Below are positions 10,885-22,262 of a DNA stretch of 64,000 nucleotides, in pieces (the first letter of the stretch is position 1; each line of letters opens with the position of its first letter). The stretch comes from Poa pratensis (lineage: Eukaryota > Streptophyta > Magnoliopsida > Poales > Poaceae). The stretch is from positions 88,438,608-88,502,607 of the forward strand of contig CAMZMU010000034.1 of the NCBI GenBank assembly GCA_947311845.1. Direction: 5' to 3'. The translations under genes and the position numbers were made by a program. The notes under the pieces were generated by a model. The model did no database searches. It had not been told where the DNA came from and saw nothing but the letters and a program-made list of their open reading frames with translations.

Positions 10885-12822
10885 CCATGCATGTATTCCC
10901 ACCGGCTCGTGCCTCCGATCAACCTTGTTCCAAACCAACTTACGGTACCTCGGTCGGCAAGCAAGAAGGAAAAGAACGGGCAATAAAAACTGATCTCGCT
11001 CAAGAGGTTAACTGGACGATCGACATTGATAGATTGCTATTGAGATCAGGGACGAGCGAGTGGCTGCAATGTTGGCTGCGCTGCCCCTATTTTTGGATTG
11101 ACGGAGAGGGCAAAGTGTCGCACGGAAAAAACTTCAAATGGTTTAGCTGAAAACATGCAGTACAAGAAGGAACACGGGACATGTGGCTCTGGTTCCCGAG
11201 TGGCAGTTACGCATTTCGCGACATGCATGCTCCTGCCTTCTCAACCGGTGGCTCACAGCACATGTGTAAACGAGACTACCAAAATATAAAAAATCTCAAC
11301 ACATAAAACAAGACCCGATATAGACAGTATTCTAAAAACTGCCAAAGTCATGAAAAAGAGCCAAGCCCTAAGTTCCCAGAAGCATAGCAACAAGCTTGGA
11401 TCATTCGGTGCGACAAAATTGTTAAAACAGTTTGTTGTTCGCTGTTAAATATATATTCCTTATAAGAAAATACACTTTCAAATAGCTACTTGCCTTCTAA
11501 ATAGGTTGTCTTTTACGATATAATTATCATCACCCCTCCGAGTATGTCCTATACAACAAATTCTGTACTACTTACCGTAACTATAGTTGGTATGAAAAAT
11601 AAGCAACAACATTAAATCTTAATTTACCAAGAACTTCTGTCTTGAAAGATCACATCAGATTAAGAAAATCTGCTCGAGTGCATTCGACTGAGCAAAATAG
11701 TCACCGCCAATATAAAGTTTAGAGCTAACAGTCCTCCCTACTTAGATCAGGCAGTACATGTAGTATCAAATTACAACACAAATGCTTGCACAAAATTGTC
11801 AAAAGGAAAGCAAGAGGATTGATGAAGAACAAAAGGATTGCCGATGGCAACGCACGTAGGAGCCTCTGGAATATTGCAAATTTGCAATACAAAATTCCAT
11901 CGGTCAAACATTTTACAGATTGGAGACAAGTGCTCAGGCTATTCAAAAGAAAGGTAGAAATAAGATAAGATGATGCTGCTCGCCTTTGTCCTTGCATTGC
12001 TGAACTTATTGTTTGTTACAAGGAAAATGTAAATAAGAGCCTCAAGATATGATTATGAATTCAAATAGAGCAAGAGAATGAAGAGATATACATGCAAATT
12101 CCAAGTAACCCATTATAGACAGTCCCCTGATTCCAGGTGAACGATATCTTAAATACTATCCTAGGGTACCAAGCCCATGCGTTCGATCTTGGAAATGCTC
12201 TTGAATGCAAAGATTAACAGAAGACCTCATGCAACAGTCCTAATTTGCAATAATTCACTCACATAAGCAAGCATACAAATTTAGATACAATCAACCATGC
12301 AGTAAGACAACAAATGGATCGTCTAGTTATAACCTTTGTGCAGCGTTTTTGCCCTGCTTCCTGTTAATTAACTTGTGCCAAGAGGACAAGTAGATAAATT
12401 CACCCGATTGTACCTGCAGATTGGCATATGGAGATAATTGGGCTGCTTGATTAGTTCAAGGGAAACAGAATAAAGATCAAGGCGAAGACGTCCAGAGGCA
12501 CCGCCAAGGGAAGCAATAGTTTGACTTTTCCATATAGAAATATGAACAAATTTCCACCATATACAGATAGGCTCCAATTTCCATAATAAAATTAATTTCT
12601 CCACTGCCAACAGAGCAAAGGCGAATTTCCATACATAAGTAGTACTTTACCGCATAGGCATTTCCAAGGGAAAGCACATAAAAGCTTCAACGCTTAGTCT
12701 CCTATATATGCCATGGCAGTTTCATTTGACATCTCTTGGGATAATGGATGCCTAAAACCAAAACAACATGCTCTTGCAGTAAGCAATGGGTTCATCAGCA
12801 AAAAGGGTCATCGACCATGAGA
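10885..12822. other. Spacer between patatin A and the F-box terminal exon (U1)
   Basis: No gene seen. Bases 10885-11200 are the patatin 5' flank, shared by all copies. I found no convincing TATA box at the usual distance on the minus strand. Bases 11300-12800 are AT-rich and are nearly identical to 49260-50780 in U4, but differ clearly from the U2/U3 version (25450-27270 and 34770-36590). Confidence 0.6.
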
Positions 12823-13164
12823 TTAGAAGCTTTCACGGGGCACCCGTAATTCCTCCCCTTTAGGCAACACCAGCAAAACTTTAGAGGTCCATGCTCGAAA
12901 CCATGGACACTCCAATTTGTCTATCATCTCATTTACCTCGTCCGCCGAAAGAACTTTTTCCCTGGACGACACAAACAGCAACGCCTTCGCATCCCTGGCA
13001 AAAGATTTGAGGAATTCAAATTCGTCTTGATGCCCTCGGAATTTATTTGAGACCATCCTCTTGACGTGTGATGTCAAGAATTTAACAGGACTTGCCTCCT
13101 GCCAAAACTGAGCATTGTGCTCCCCACTGGGTTCATAGGCAGTTTGAGATGGATCACTGACAGA
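12823..13164 (-). CDS. Extra terminal FBD-type exon (exon 3b) of the U1 F-box-type gene
   Basis: A second copy of the last exon of the adjacent LRR/FBD gene lies downstream of the normal one. It has its own acceptor (aatttgcag) at the same phase and an open frame of 113 codons ending at 12823. It shares WQEASPVKFLTSHVKRMV and DEVNEMIDKLECPWF with exon 3. It could act as an alternative 3' exon; without transcript data it may equally be a silent duplicate. It is near-identical to 50781-51122. Confidence 0.5.
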   Translation of the reverse strand, partial: SVSDPSQTAYEPSGEHNAQFWQEASPVKFLTSHVKRMVSNKFRGHQDEFEFLKSFARDAKALLFVSSREKVLSADEVNEMIDKLECPWFRAWTSKVLLVLPKGEELRVPRESF

Positions 13165-13558
13165 CTGCAAATTCACACCAGTGAGTGAATAATTCGGTAA
13201 AATACATGTCAACCAACCTGTGTATACTCTGATGATAATGAACCAAACTGACAGAGGTGACATTCTAAAGAGGCAAGGCAAAATAAAAATGGCATGCTAC
13301 AAAGCAAAACAGGCACACTACATTCAGAAAGCAGATGGCTATTCTATCATCAACACACAAACATTACATAACACTACTCTTCCAGGTAGTTCTGCTAGCT
13401 TCAACTCTTAGTCTCCTATACATATTCATGGTAGTTTAAATTTGACATCCCTTGGGATAATGGATGCCTACAAACTAAACAACATGCTCTTGCAGTAGAA
13501 AAGGCAGTGATTCCACAACAAACTAGGATCACGAAACATATAGCCAGCAATGAGTTCA

Positions 13559-14598
13559 TCAGCAAAAAGGGTCGTTGACGGTGAGATCAAACGCTTTCGA
13601 GTAGGACTGTTCATTCTCCACTTTCGGCGACACCCGCAAAAATTTAGAGGTCCATGATTGAAACCATGGACACTCCAATTTGTCTATCATCTCATTCACC
13701 TCGTCTGTAGAAAGAATTTTTTCCTTGGATGGCACAAGCAGCAAAGATTGAAGCGCCTTCGCATCCTTTGCAACAAATTTGAGGAATTCAAATTCTTCTT
13801 GATGCCCTCGGAATTTGTGAAAGACCATACTCTTTACGTGTGATGTCAAGAATTTAACTGGAGTTGCCTCCTGCCAGAACCGAGCATGGTGCTCCCCACT
13901 GGGTTCATAGGCAGTTTGAGATGGATCATACATGACAGACTGCAAATTCACATCAGTGAGTGAATAGTTCAGTAAAATACTAGTAATAACTGATGGCATG
14001 ATTGCTAAATTACTGACTAAATGAACACCTGGATGTGCAGCGTGTACACGTTGGGAAAGAATCTGAGCAAGGTGGCCACCATCTTGACCTCCTCTAAGAC
14101 AGAAAAGTTCACCTTGAGAGCCAATATCTTGACTCCTGGAACCACGGTGCTTGGACTTGCCACTGTGTCAGGCTGCAATTAAGAATAGACATCATACTTC
14201 GTTAACTGTTAAATTTTCATAGAAACGTTCGTGTTGACAGAGAGATGGAAAGGAAGGTGTACATACTTTGATGACAGTGTCATTGATCTGCAGCTTGTGA
14301 ATCCTTGGCTCTATGTAGCCGAGCACCTGCAGATTTGATGTCGATGCAATCTTGACCCTCACGTGATCATCCGTAACATAATGCCGCATCTTCAACAAGA
14401 TGAGCCGTTCCAGGAGAGGCTCCTCCACCACCGCGAACTCCTCCACCCCCACCGGAAAAACTATAGCGCACCGGAGCTTTTGGCTGCGGAGATGGAAGCG
14501 CCTTATGCGACAAGCGAGTAGAAGGGTTTCCAAAATGGGGCTGACAGTGAGCAAGTAGTCGAGGTCTTGGCTGGACATGGCTATGTTCATCATGGTGA
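13559..14598 (-). pseudogene. 5'-truncated F-box/LRR/FBD gene, U1 copy (F-box lost)
   Basis: Exons 13559-13939, 14029-14172 and the 3' part of exon 1 from 14267 upward are intact and in frame, and they match the complete U4 gene almost base for base (constant offset 37958). Identity stops at about 14598, just beyond the first retained ATG pair (MMNIAM at 14593). The F-box, which binds SKP1 in SCF ubiquitin ligases, and the first leucine-rich repeats are missing. From the ATG at 14593 an open frame of 283 aa remains: LRR-like segment, then the C-terminal FBD-type region. A TATA element lies about 320 bp upstream, but an upstream ATG (about 14803) and a short one (about 14605) precede the frame. 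It is called a pseudogene because the defining domain is gone, yet it might still make an LRR-FBD protein. Confidence 0.7.
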
Positions 14599-14854
14599 TG
14601 TCATGGACGTCTCCTAAAGATATGGGCCGGTTTAAGATGGGCTTTGAGCTATGTCCCTTGGGCCTGGAGGATGGAAGCGATAGATGAGATAAGAAGGCAG
14701 CAACAGCACGGGAGGATGGGATGGAATAGAACTGAACTGAACTTCGTCTCTCTCCTTCCTCTCTCTCTTGTTCTCTCTGGATATCTGATCCTTTCTCATG
14801 GTCTAGCTGCTACCACAAGCAGTTGTATCCACCTCAATGGTGTTCTAGGTCTCA
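14599..14854. mobile_element. Inserted 256-bp segment of unknown origin
   Basis: This stretch occurs only in U1 and separates the truncated F-box exon from the TATA-promoter segment. It contains a CT-rich run (tctctctccttcctctctctc) and phrases reminiscent of an LTR, but I see neither paired termini nor a target-site duplication. Its left edge is the F-box truncation point. Confidence 0.4.
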
Positions 14855-14911
14855 CGCCCAAGTCGCCAAGTCACACGCGCAACCGCACGCGGCTCTTCTA
14901 GTGGTGCCCTT

Positions 14912-14921
14912 GTATTTATAG
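14912..14921 (-). promoter_or_regulatory. TATA box of a leftward promoter (U1)
   Basis: The minus strand reads CTATAAATAC, a canonical plant TATA box. A start site about 30 bases further would fall near 14885. The same segment is present at 37876-37884 (U3) and 54535-54543 (U4). In U1 and U3 it now lies directly upstream of the 5'-truncated F-box genes. The gene it originally served is unknown. Confidence 0.6.
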
Positions 14922-15345
14922 AGTAGAGGTATGCAGCCTGAGCAGGTTTGGGAGGGAGTGCGGGATGAGAACAAGAGCTACTCTCATCTCTGTCGTTGCA
15001 TGTTGGGGCCGGCAAAGAGGTTGGAAGGCTAGGATGTATAGCACCACGGATTGGTGACGTGGTGGCTTTGTCTGTCTTGGAAAACCAATTAAATAACACT
15101 GCGGCATGCGTTATTTAACCGTGCGGTAGGCCGGTAGCATCCAAGCGGCATGCATACACTAGTTTTCTGGAGCATAGTTATGGTATTGACTAGTACTAGA
15201 AACACGAACCATCTCTCTTACCCGGCACTTACTGGTTTGTTGTTAGATGGTAGGAATTAATTTGGTAGTCCACACTAAACCATCGAGAGAGTAACTTTAC
15301 GCCTACATAAACGTTTCGACAGATCAGAGAGAGGAAATTACTTAC

Positions 15346-17646
15346 TATGGTTTCTCTTTCAACTAATAGTCTTCTGCATGTCAGATCTACTATGTAAGAC
15401 AAGAAGAGCTCATCAGCCTTCAGCAGATTTCCTTTGTTCCAAATAAGTTTATTCTGCCATGGACAAGCCCGAACCAATTCAGCTGTATTAGGCTGGAGTA
15501 TGACAGTTGTGGGCATATGATTTCTCTTGACCACATTTAGTGGTCGCGGGATAGGAATACAACAATGGTACACTTCAAGTGCCTATTGCAAATCAGTCTT
15601 TGAAAGAGCTTAACGCTTTAATAATATGTTGATTCAAAGCGTTTAACTTGTTGGACCTGACCAGAGATAACATACAAAGTTCAAAAACATTGTTCCAAAG
15701 TTGCATCGTGCAATATTAATGTATTTTACAAGGAACATACGTACATGGCCGAGGTCCAACTGGAAAAGCATCTCTATACGTATATAGATAGATAGCTTCA
15801 TTTACGAGAACCAAAATGAAAGGATTCTACAGCAAAGCACTACACACAATCTGCACGCACTTGAGCTGCTATAATTACTTCTCCGCCACTGAAACAACAA
15901 GACCAGCTCCTACCATGCTCAGCTTCAGGGAGACAGCAGCCTCGTGCTGCAACTAGCAGAACCCATGAGCAAGACATTTTTCCATTAATCTATGTCAGAT
16001 GCTCCAGGCAAACCACTGCAGCAGACGACCTTCGGCTAACTATCTACTAGTACCGAACCTACTGCCTCATCATTGGTTGAAGAAATATACAACAAGACGA
16101 TGCCGACAGCCATGGCTCCCTCCTGGCCAGCATCAACCTCCACTTCTCCTCTTCACGAGCAACACAGCATCAATCTGTACACTACTGCACCTTCGCGTCC
16201 AACACCAATAAGATCCTGCAAGACAAGAAACAAAAGAAAGTAAAGTTCACCTCCGCGGCCCGAGAAACAACTGCTCAACAGAGAAAGTGTACAAGCAAGC
16301 ATCGACCCGTGCACAAAAAGAAGTTGAACAAGAAAGACTCACCAGTAGTGCCAGCCTCCGAGACCAGGGAAGCACCATGAGCTCCTCGTTGCCGCTCTCA
16401 TGTACCAGGGCAGAGACATCGATCCCCATCATCATGCACGTAGTTGGCCTGATGCTTCCCTGGTCCAAGGTGTGGACATAATTCAATCAGTACGCAACCA
16501 ACTTGAAGCAAGAAATATGGTGTGATTCACACTCAACAGCAGCAAAACAAATAAATGGCACAATCATGCCACAAAGAACAGGGTGCGACTAGAAAAATCT
16601 TGCATTGGAAATTAATTCCACACCCATACACTAGAAACACATCACCACCAAACAGAAATATACTTGAACATGGAGATTCAACTCTATTTAGTGACGTAGA
16701 GTTTAACCATCCCAGAAAATCGTTAGAAATCAAGTCCATGATCAATTATACATATACAGTCATGCAATTACTAAAATCTGATAAGGAATTGATTGTGTAA
16801 CGGTGTAACCCATCATGGTACATAGAAGTAAGTAAGCAACTGCATTTATTAAAAAATGAACAAGAAGTGATTTTCTACTAGGAATAATTTCAATAGGGGT
16901 GATTAACCTGCTAGAGCAGAGACAGATTCATAACAACTCCATAACCAGACTGCATGGCTGACAGATGAACCGAAACAAACAGCAAGTCTGACTTGTGAGA
17001 AGAACTCACCAAACATATCTCTCCAGGCTGCCAAACGGCATGTTCTCACACACCAGCATCCTCTCACCCCCCTACACGCAACACCCAGCCAGGCTGACAA
17101 GGGCTGAGGTGAGTGAGCACTTTCACCAAGAACTCCTCCCTCTCCTGCATGCTCTCCCACGCCAGCTGCTTCACCTCCTCCATCTGCGCATCGGAAAAGC
17201 CCTGTAAAACAAAATGAACTATTATCATGTGGCCGAAATCAAAACATGAAGAGAATTCCCAATATTTGACAACACATGTTTGCTGGACATTATTGCGAGC
17301 CAGAGCTAGACAGCAATGCAATATTCCAATTCTGAACAAAGTGAGTGCAGTCCATTGTGAAACAACCTACAGCGGTACAGCCGGCGAATCAAACTGTAAA
17401 ACAGTGAAAAATATGGTTCGTTTCTAAACCCGGGCAGCGTCCTACAGCAAGATTTCTTTGTCCTTCAGCACAAGAATGCGAAGGCAAAGTATAACAGGTC
17501 TCACCTGCGGCCTTGTTCCCGTCGGAGGAGACGGCCTCCATGGCTCGCGTCGCCGGTGTCATGTGCCGCGCCCTCCCAACAGCTGCATTGACCACACATC
17601 GAGCTACGGATGCACGCGTGTGATTTACATCAGAAACTCGGATCAT
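15346..17646 (-). pseudogene. Unidentified spliced gene remnant, U1
   Basis: Several segments look like real exons by codon content and splice sites. One ends at 17505 (TRAMEAVSSDGNKAA, donor GTGAGA). The next starts at 17201 after a TTTTACAG acceptor (GFSDAQMEEVKQLAWESMQE). Another spans 16343-16459 (GSIRPTTCMMMGIDVSALVH, donor GTGAGT). A last one spans 15346-15582 (79 codons, open, phase 0, contains RACPWQNKLIWNKGNLLKAD, donor GTAAGT). A short segment near 16215 reads LIGVGREGAVVYR, faintly like a kinase glycine loop. I do not recognise the protein and could not link all parts in one frame. Copies lie in U3 (38267-40566) and U4 (54964-56523); U4 has lost one exon-bearing stretch. Confidence 0.45.
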
Positions 17647-18480
17647 CCATTCTACTCATCTGCAGAGTATATGAATTTCAGTTAAGAATGTCAAAGGAAC
17701 AAGCTTTGTAGCATTTTGTAGGTAATGCAACCAAGATCTATTAGATTAAAACAACTGACTCAACAAGTGATTTGTCGTTCTAACTACGTGAGCTGTAAAA
17801 CCAGAAGGATACTTTAAAGCAACAAGTGGTTGACAAACTATTCGCGTGAGCTGCTGTAATAATACCATTATATCACATCAAATAGTATGTCAACAAGTAA
17901 TGGACTTGTAGTTATGAGCAGATGAGATATAAAACCAAGAGATTACAGTGGACAACTGGACATGAAAATAAACAAGACGACCCATGTCTAGCTGTTTGCC
18001 TAGACAAAACTAATGACGCGGCATCCTACTCATCCCTTACCCCATGATTGTGGACCATAAAGTCGAATTCTAGCAGCAATTACTAGTTCATATCAGTACA
18101 AGCTATTAAAAAGGATGTGAACTTTTTTCATGTGCAACAAAGCCTGGTTGTTGTTCAAAACATGAAGTGAAATCAAATATTTGACAACCACATATTGGCT
18201 GGACATGGTTGCAAGCTAGATATACACAAGAAAACAGAGGCTCCAGTCCCAAATAAAGTGACTGTGGTCCTAGTAGAGCAAACGTAGAACACCTTGTGAG
18301 CCTACAAACGACGGGTCCAATTGTAGACAGTGAAAAAGATGGTTCTTTTTCACACACACACAGGGAGCGTCCTACAGCAAGATCGATTTGTCCAGCAGCA
18401 CAAGAGTCTGAAGGCAAGGGATGAGAGGTCTCACCCGCGCCCATGTCCCTCCCGCCGAGGAGACGGCCTCGCGTCGCCGT
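17220..18480 (-). repeat. Local exon-plus-intron tandem duplication (about 895-bp period)
   Basis: Bases 17220-17640 recur, diverged, at 18115-18480. Both carry an exon end with TR..AVSS followed by a GTGAGACCT donor, then an intron sharing cttgctgtaggacgct and tgttttgatttc-like phrases. The upstream copy encodes DLDAAVQKLVGMTATR before its donor. This is part of the unidentified gene remnant and is present in U3 and U4 too. Confidence 0.5.
18351..18362. repeat. CA microsatellite, 6 repeats (U1)
   Basis: (CA)6 within an intron-like stretch. The orthologous tracts have 9 repeats in U3 (41270-41287) and 12 in U4 (57229-57252). Confidence 0.9.
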
Positions 18481-18628
18481 CATGCCGACGAGCTTCTGGA
18501 CAGCAGCGTCAAGGTCGCTGTGGTGGGTCTTGGGGGAGTGCAGCTTGAAACTGCCTACATGCAGCCAGACTGCTACTACCTGCTAAGCAATGCCAAGAAT
18601 GCTGCGGTACCACAGAAACTACAGAAAC

Positions 18629-19590
18629 CTCAGATGGGTGACGCTCCAGATTCACGCCGGTATCATGCATTGCAACAGGTTGCTCGACAGATCCCTGCAT
18701 TTAGGACACACATCAGACCAACAAACAACCCATTGGGAGTAAGAAACGAAAGAAGAACATGGGCATCCAGGAACCTACAGGACGGTGAGGTGGACGAGCC
18801 CACCGAACTCCAGCACGATGCCCCCTTGCAGGTAGCTGAACAAATAGACAAGCGAGCACTCACATTCATCAGACATGTACTAGTTCAGATAAAATGAAAT
18901 GAGCTAGTATGGTATAAATAAGATGAGAAAATGCTAAGAGTAGCATACATTGCTCTGAGATGGGTGTTGTTCTTGATTTCCACGGGGACGTTGTCATGTC
19001 ATGCAGAGCTCCGAACAAAAAAAATTGGGGAAAAGGGAACTGCAGATTGCTGCATACGGAAGATTTCTGCAAGGGAGAAACACACAGATTATTCAATCAT
19101 TTAAACACAACCAAACAAGAATCCAATCTTGGGGCAAGCTAAGCAAAGAGGGTAATCTAATCTGATGGAAAATGAAGGGAGAGGAGAGTGAACATACATG
19201 GGCTGGACGCAGAGGTCGGGGAAGGATCAGGAGACGCCATCCAGCCGCAGGGGTCGCCGTCCACATCCGCCTAGCCGTGGCGCTGAAGGCTAGCTTCAGG
19301 TCCAGCAGCGCCAGCGCGTCCCCTGCAACCCGACCGGCCATCAGCCCCCACCGTCGTCGGCGACCACGGCGCGGAGGAGAGGGCCAAGGGCGGCGCCGTG
19401 GAGCGCATCTCGTTCTTGGAGGTGTCGATGTTGGCCCAGGACCCGCGCGCGGCCACGACCGTGGCTGCACTCGACCAGCTTCTCGACGCCCGGCCAGGAC
19501 CACGAGGAGCGCGGGTAGCAGCCTCAACACCGGCGGCCTCCTAGCCCTAGCGCCCCTCCGCCAATTTCAGCAGCCACCGCCATGCCCTTG
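18629..19590 (-). pseudogene. LRR receptor-like kinase N-terminal pseudogene, U1
   Basis: Four exon remnants in LRR-kinase order. Exon 1 ends at 19198 with a GTATGT donor: GDALALLDLKLAFSATARR, then in other frames DPCGW and FPDLCVQPM, the paired-Cys N-terminal cap of LRR kinases split by frameshifts. Exon 2, 18949-19066: relics of NLP.MQ, then VPVEIKNNTHLRAM. Exon 3, 18779-18835: YLQGGIVLEFGGLVHLTVL, a good leucine-rich repeat. Exon 4, 18629-18694: DLSSNLLQCMIPA, an in-frame TGA, then SVTHLR. The order and wording resemble the grass At5g62710/FEI-like LRR kinases as I remember them. No kinase domain was found further on. Frameshifts, the stop and shortened exons make it a clear pseudogene. 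Confidence 0.75.
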
Positions 19591-19599
19591 CATCTGAGT

Positions 19600-20535
19600 T
19601 AGGGTTGGTGGTGGGGCGGCGATTCGGCGGTTCCACACCGTGTAATCGGGCAGGGGGAGGATCTGGTGCGGGGGGCGGTGGTCTGCACGCGGGGAGGTGG
19701 CCGGATTCGACCGGCGAGGAGGCGGCGGAAAAGGGGGATCTGGAGGTGGATGGAAGAAGAGAGGGTTGGTGGAGGAGGCTGCGTGAGGGGTTTGGTTTGG
19801 AGTTCGGACCCAGCATTTTGTCCAGAATTTTGTCTACCAAATTTCCCGCTCGACGCAAAACGAAAATTTTGATTTCGAAATCAAATCTAAGTGGCGGGCG
19901 AGGCTCTTCCGACATTCGGTTTTGGCGGGCTCTTCCGAAATCCTATTTTCGGCCTAACTCGCCCGCCCACTTTCCACGGTGTGATTACATTTACATATAC
20001 CACCTCCGTTCCAAAAATATAAGTGGCGGGCGAGCCTCTTCCGAGTAATGTTTTAGTTTAACTTCAATGCTCCACGTGGACGTACAACACACACAGTGGA
20101 CCGTGCTATACTAACCGTACATAAGCTCGAAGACGAGTATTGCCTTTCATTCCATTTTTTTTTAGGACCCGGCAGCCGTTTGCCTTTCATTCCATTTGTC
20201 ATTTGACATGCTCGCATAGACTTATCTTATATAAACTAGGTTCTGGTAAGCGACGATTATTACACACAATTTAAAAAGTTACCGTCCACCGATCTACCAT
20301 CGCAAGATAGGTAAAAGCTATCAATTCATGTATAGAATAAGAGCTTGCGGCATACTTTTTATTCTCGTGTCGGCAAACACGCGTGGTATGCATACAACGA
20401 TTTATTTGCAATATTATAGTCATTTTATGCATGTAAAATTATATTGCGTGCCTATTAAAAGATTCAAGATTTTAGTCTTACTAATGTCTGCTTAGATAAT
20501 CACCAGTCGCAAATTTTGGTCAAGAAAACCGGAGA
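19600..20535. other. Intergenic, repeat-derived
   Basis: GC-rich then AT-rich non-coding sequence. A partial Stowaway-like end (acctccgttccaaaaatata at about 20004) and two nearby ggcgggcgag(g/c)ctcttccga phrases (19893 and 20028) are the only structures seen. The block is shared with U3 and U4. Confidence 0.5.
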
Positions 20536-20539
20536 AATA

Positions 20540-21260
20540 CGTGTGTTGAAAACAGGCGGGAAACCTCCAAGTATTTTACAAATGTTGAAAGACTTGACAT
20601 TTTTTCTTACAAACTAGATAATGGCTACATAGATTATCACTTGTAGTTAAGGTTGCATGGGCAAGAAACCCATAAAGCATGTATGTTGAAAACAGGGGAG
20701 CTACCAACTATAAAACTGGCAGGAAAATGCTAAAACAAAAATCACGCAAAATTTCAATTAAAAAACGGGCAGAAAAACTCCCAAACCAAAAAGGGGGAAA
20801 CCAAAAATAGTCGGAAAATAGGCGGGAATAGTCCAGAAAAATAGAGGACGAGTGGGAAACCTTCAAACCAACTCCCAAAAACAGACAAAACAAAAAAAGC
20901 GAAAAAAAAACTCCCAAAACGGAAAACAAACTTGGAACCTATCGTGACAACTTCCAAAACGGAAGCGCGGGAAATCCTACCAAACCAAACATAGGCGGGG
21001 AAATATAAGAAGTGCCAGATCAAAAATGGGCGGGGAGACTCTACCAAAACGTAAAAAGGGCGCCTAAATTGCCAAAACAAAAAATCGAGCATGAAAACTA
21101 CCGTAAGGACTGCAAATCAATAATGGGCAGGAAAACTACCAAATAAAAAATAGAGGGAACTGCCAAATAAAAAACAGGCGGGAAAATGAAGCTCAAAATA
21201 GGGGGTAAAGTACTAAATCAAATACGGGTGCGATAACAGCCAAAACAAAAGGCAAGCTAG
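20540..21260. repeat. Degenerate about 26-bp minisatellite rich in E2F-like motifs, U1
   Basis: Short degenerate units of roughly 23-30 bp follow the pattern (a)GGCGGGAAAACTxCCAAAxxAAAA. Exact GCGGGAAA cores, the reverse of the E2F consensus TTTCCCGC, occur at 20555-20563, 20967-20974 and 21177-21185. Many one-mismatch versions (ggcaggaaa, ggcggggaaa, ggcgggaat) lie between. No coding frame. Whether any site binds E2F/DP is unknown. Confidence 0.6.
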
Positions 21261-21518
21261 AAATCGCTAAGACTTTGCATTCATGTTGAAGAAATTGATA
21301 TTATATTCTTTTAAATTAGATCAAAACCAGTTACGATTTTTTTGGACAGGACATCCCCAAAGGTGTGGTGAAAATACCCTACCGCCAAACATGATTAGTA
21401 CAAAAAGGCAAACTCCCAAAAGTTACCACTCACTAAAGAAGATATTGATGGTGAAATCTCCAGGCACTTAGGTATACAAACACACCGCCACGGCGACGAG
21501 ATGGCACATAAAATGATA

Positions 21519-21726
21519 CTCCCTCCGTTTCTTGATATAAGGTGTCTAAGTTTTTGAGATTTTTTCAAAATATAAGGTGTATTGCCATTTATGGACAATT
21601 TTACTCATCAAAAAATGAGCCACAAACTAGAATAGAGAAAATGAGTCTACCGCATGTAAAATACCGACGTCTCAATATTAGTGCCAAAACCTTAGACACC
21701 TTATGTCAAGGAACGAAAGGACTAAG
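21519..21726. mobile_element. Stowaway-type MITE (208 bp), U1
   Basis: It begins CTCCCTCCGTTTCTTGATAT and ends with an inverted, somewhat decayed counterpart (ccttagacaccttatgtcaa), giving about 35 bp of terminal inverted repeat, with TA on both sides (21517-21518 and 21727-21728). Same-position copies lie at 44487-44695 and 60432-60640, so it inserted before the units duplicated. Confidence 0.85.
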
Positions 21727-22262
21727 TACTACCTATCTATAGTTTCATGCATACAATAATAACGTGTGACAACGAGCCGATATATGAAATGGTAGGCAAT
21801 GCATAAAATAATACCATGTGATAGTAAAGCGACTCATGAGATGATAATAATAACTACATCCTAGCATGAAATAAGGACCCTAAAGACGCACGGTAATTTT
21901 GTGGGAATTCGGATAATTTTTTGTTTTTTCAAACTCATGGGGACTGTTGGAGGGCCTAGACGCCCTTTTTGCGCATCCACTGTTTTGGTGCACAAGTATG
22001 GATAGAGGGGCGGAAATATTTACATGTGAAAATTAAATTTGCGGAGAACCATACTCCATGAAAACTTTCCAACACCACCGAAATCACCTCTAGCGGAGCT
22101 CGTATGCAAAGTTGTGCTCATGAAAAGGTATATTGTCCTACCGTTTGATGATAGGTAATAACTAACATCAAATGCATATAGTAATAACGATGGCCCATTA
22201 AATAATAGGCTATAGTTGTCACCTACCATAAAATAATAACGCTTGACGATGAGACGAGCACA

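Noticed and set aside
19172..19597. Long plus-strand open frame over the GC-rich stretch, rich in Arg and Gly
   Set aside because: It lies opposite the LRR-kinase exon remnant on the minus strand; its composition is that of antisense GC-rich coding DNA and it has no domain.
20004..20030. Another Stowaway MITE starting acctccgttcc
   Set aside because: Only one end is visible; no matching inverted end flanked by TA was found within a plausible distance.
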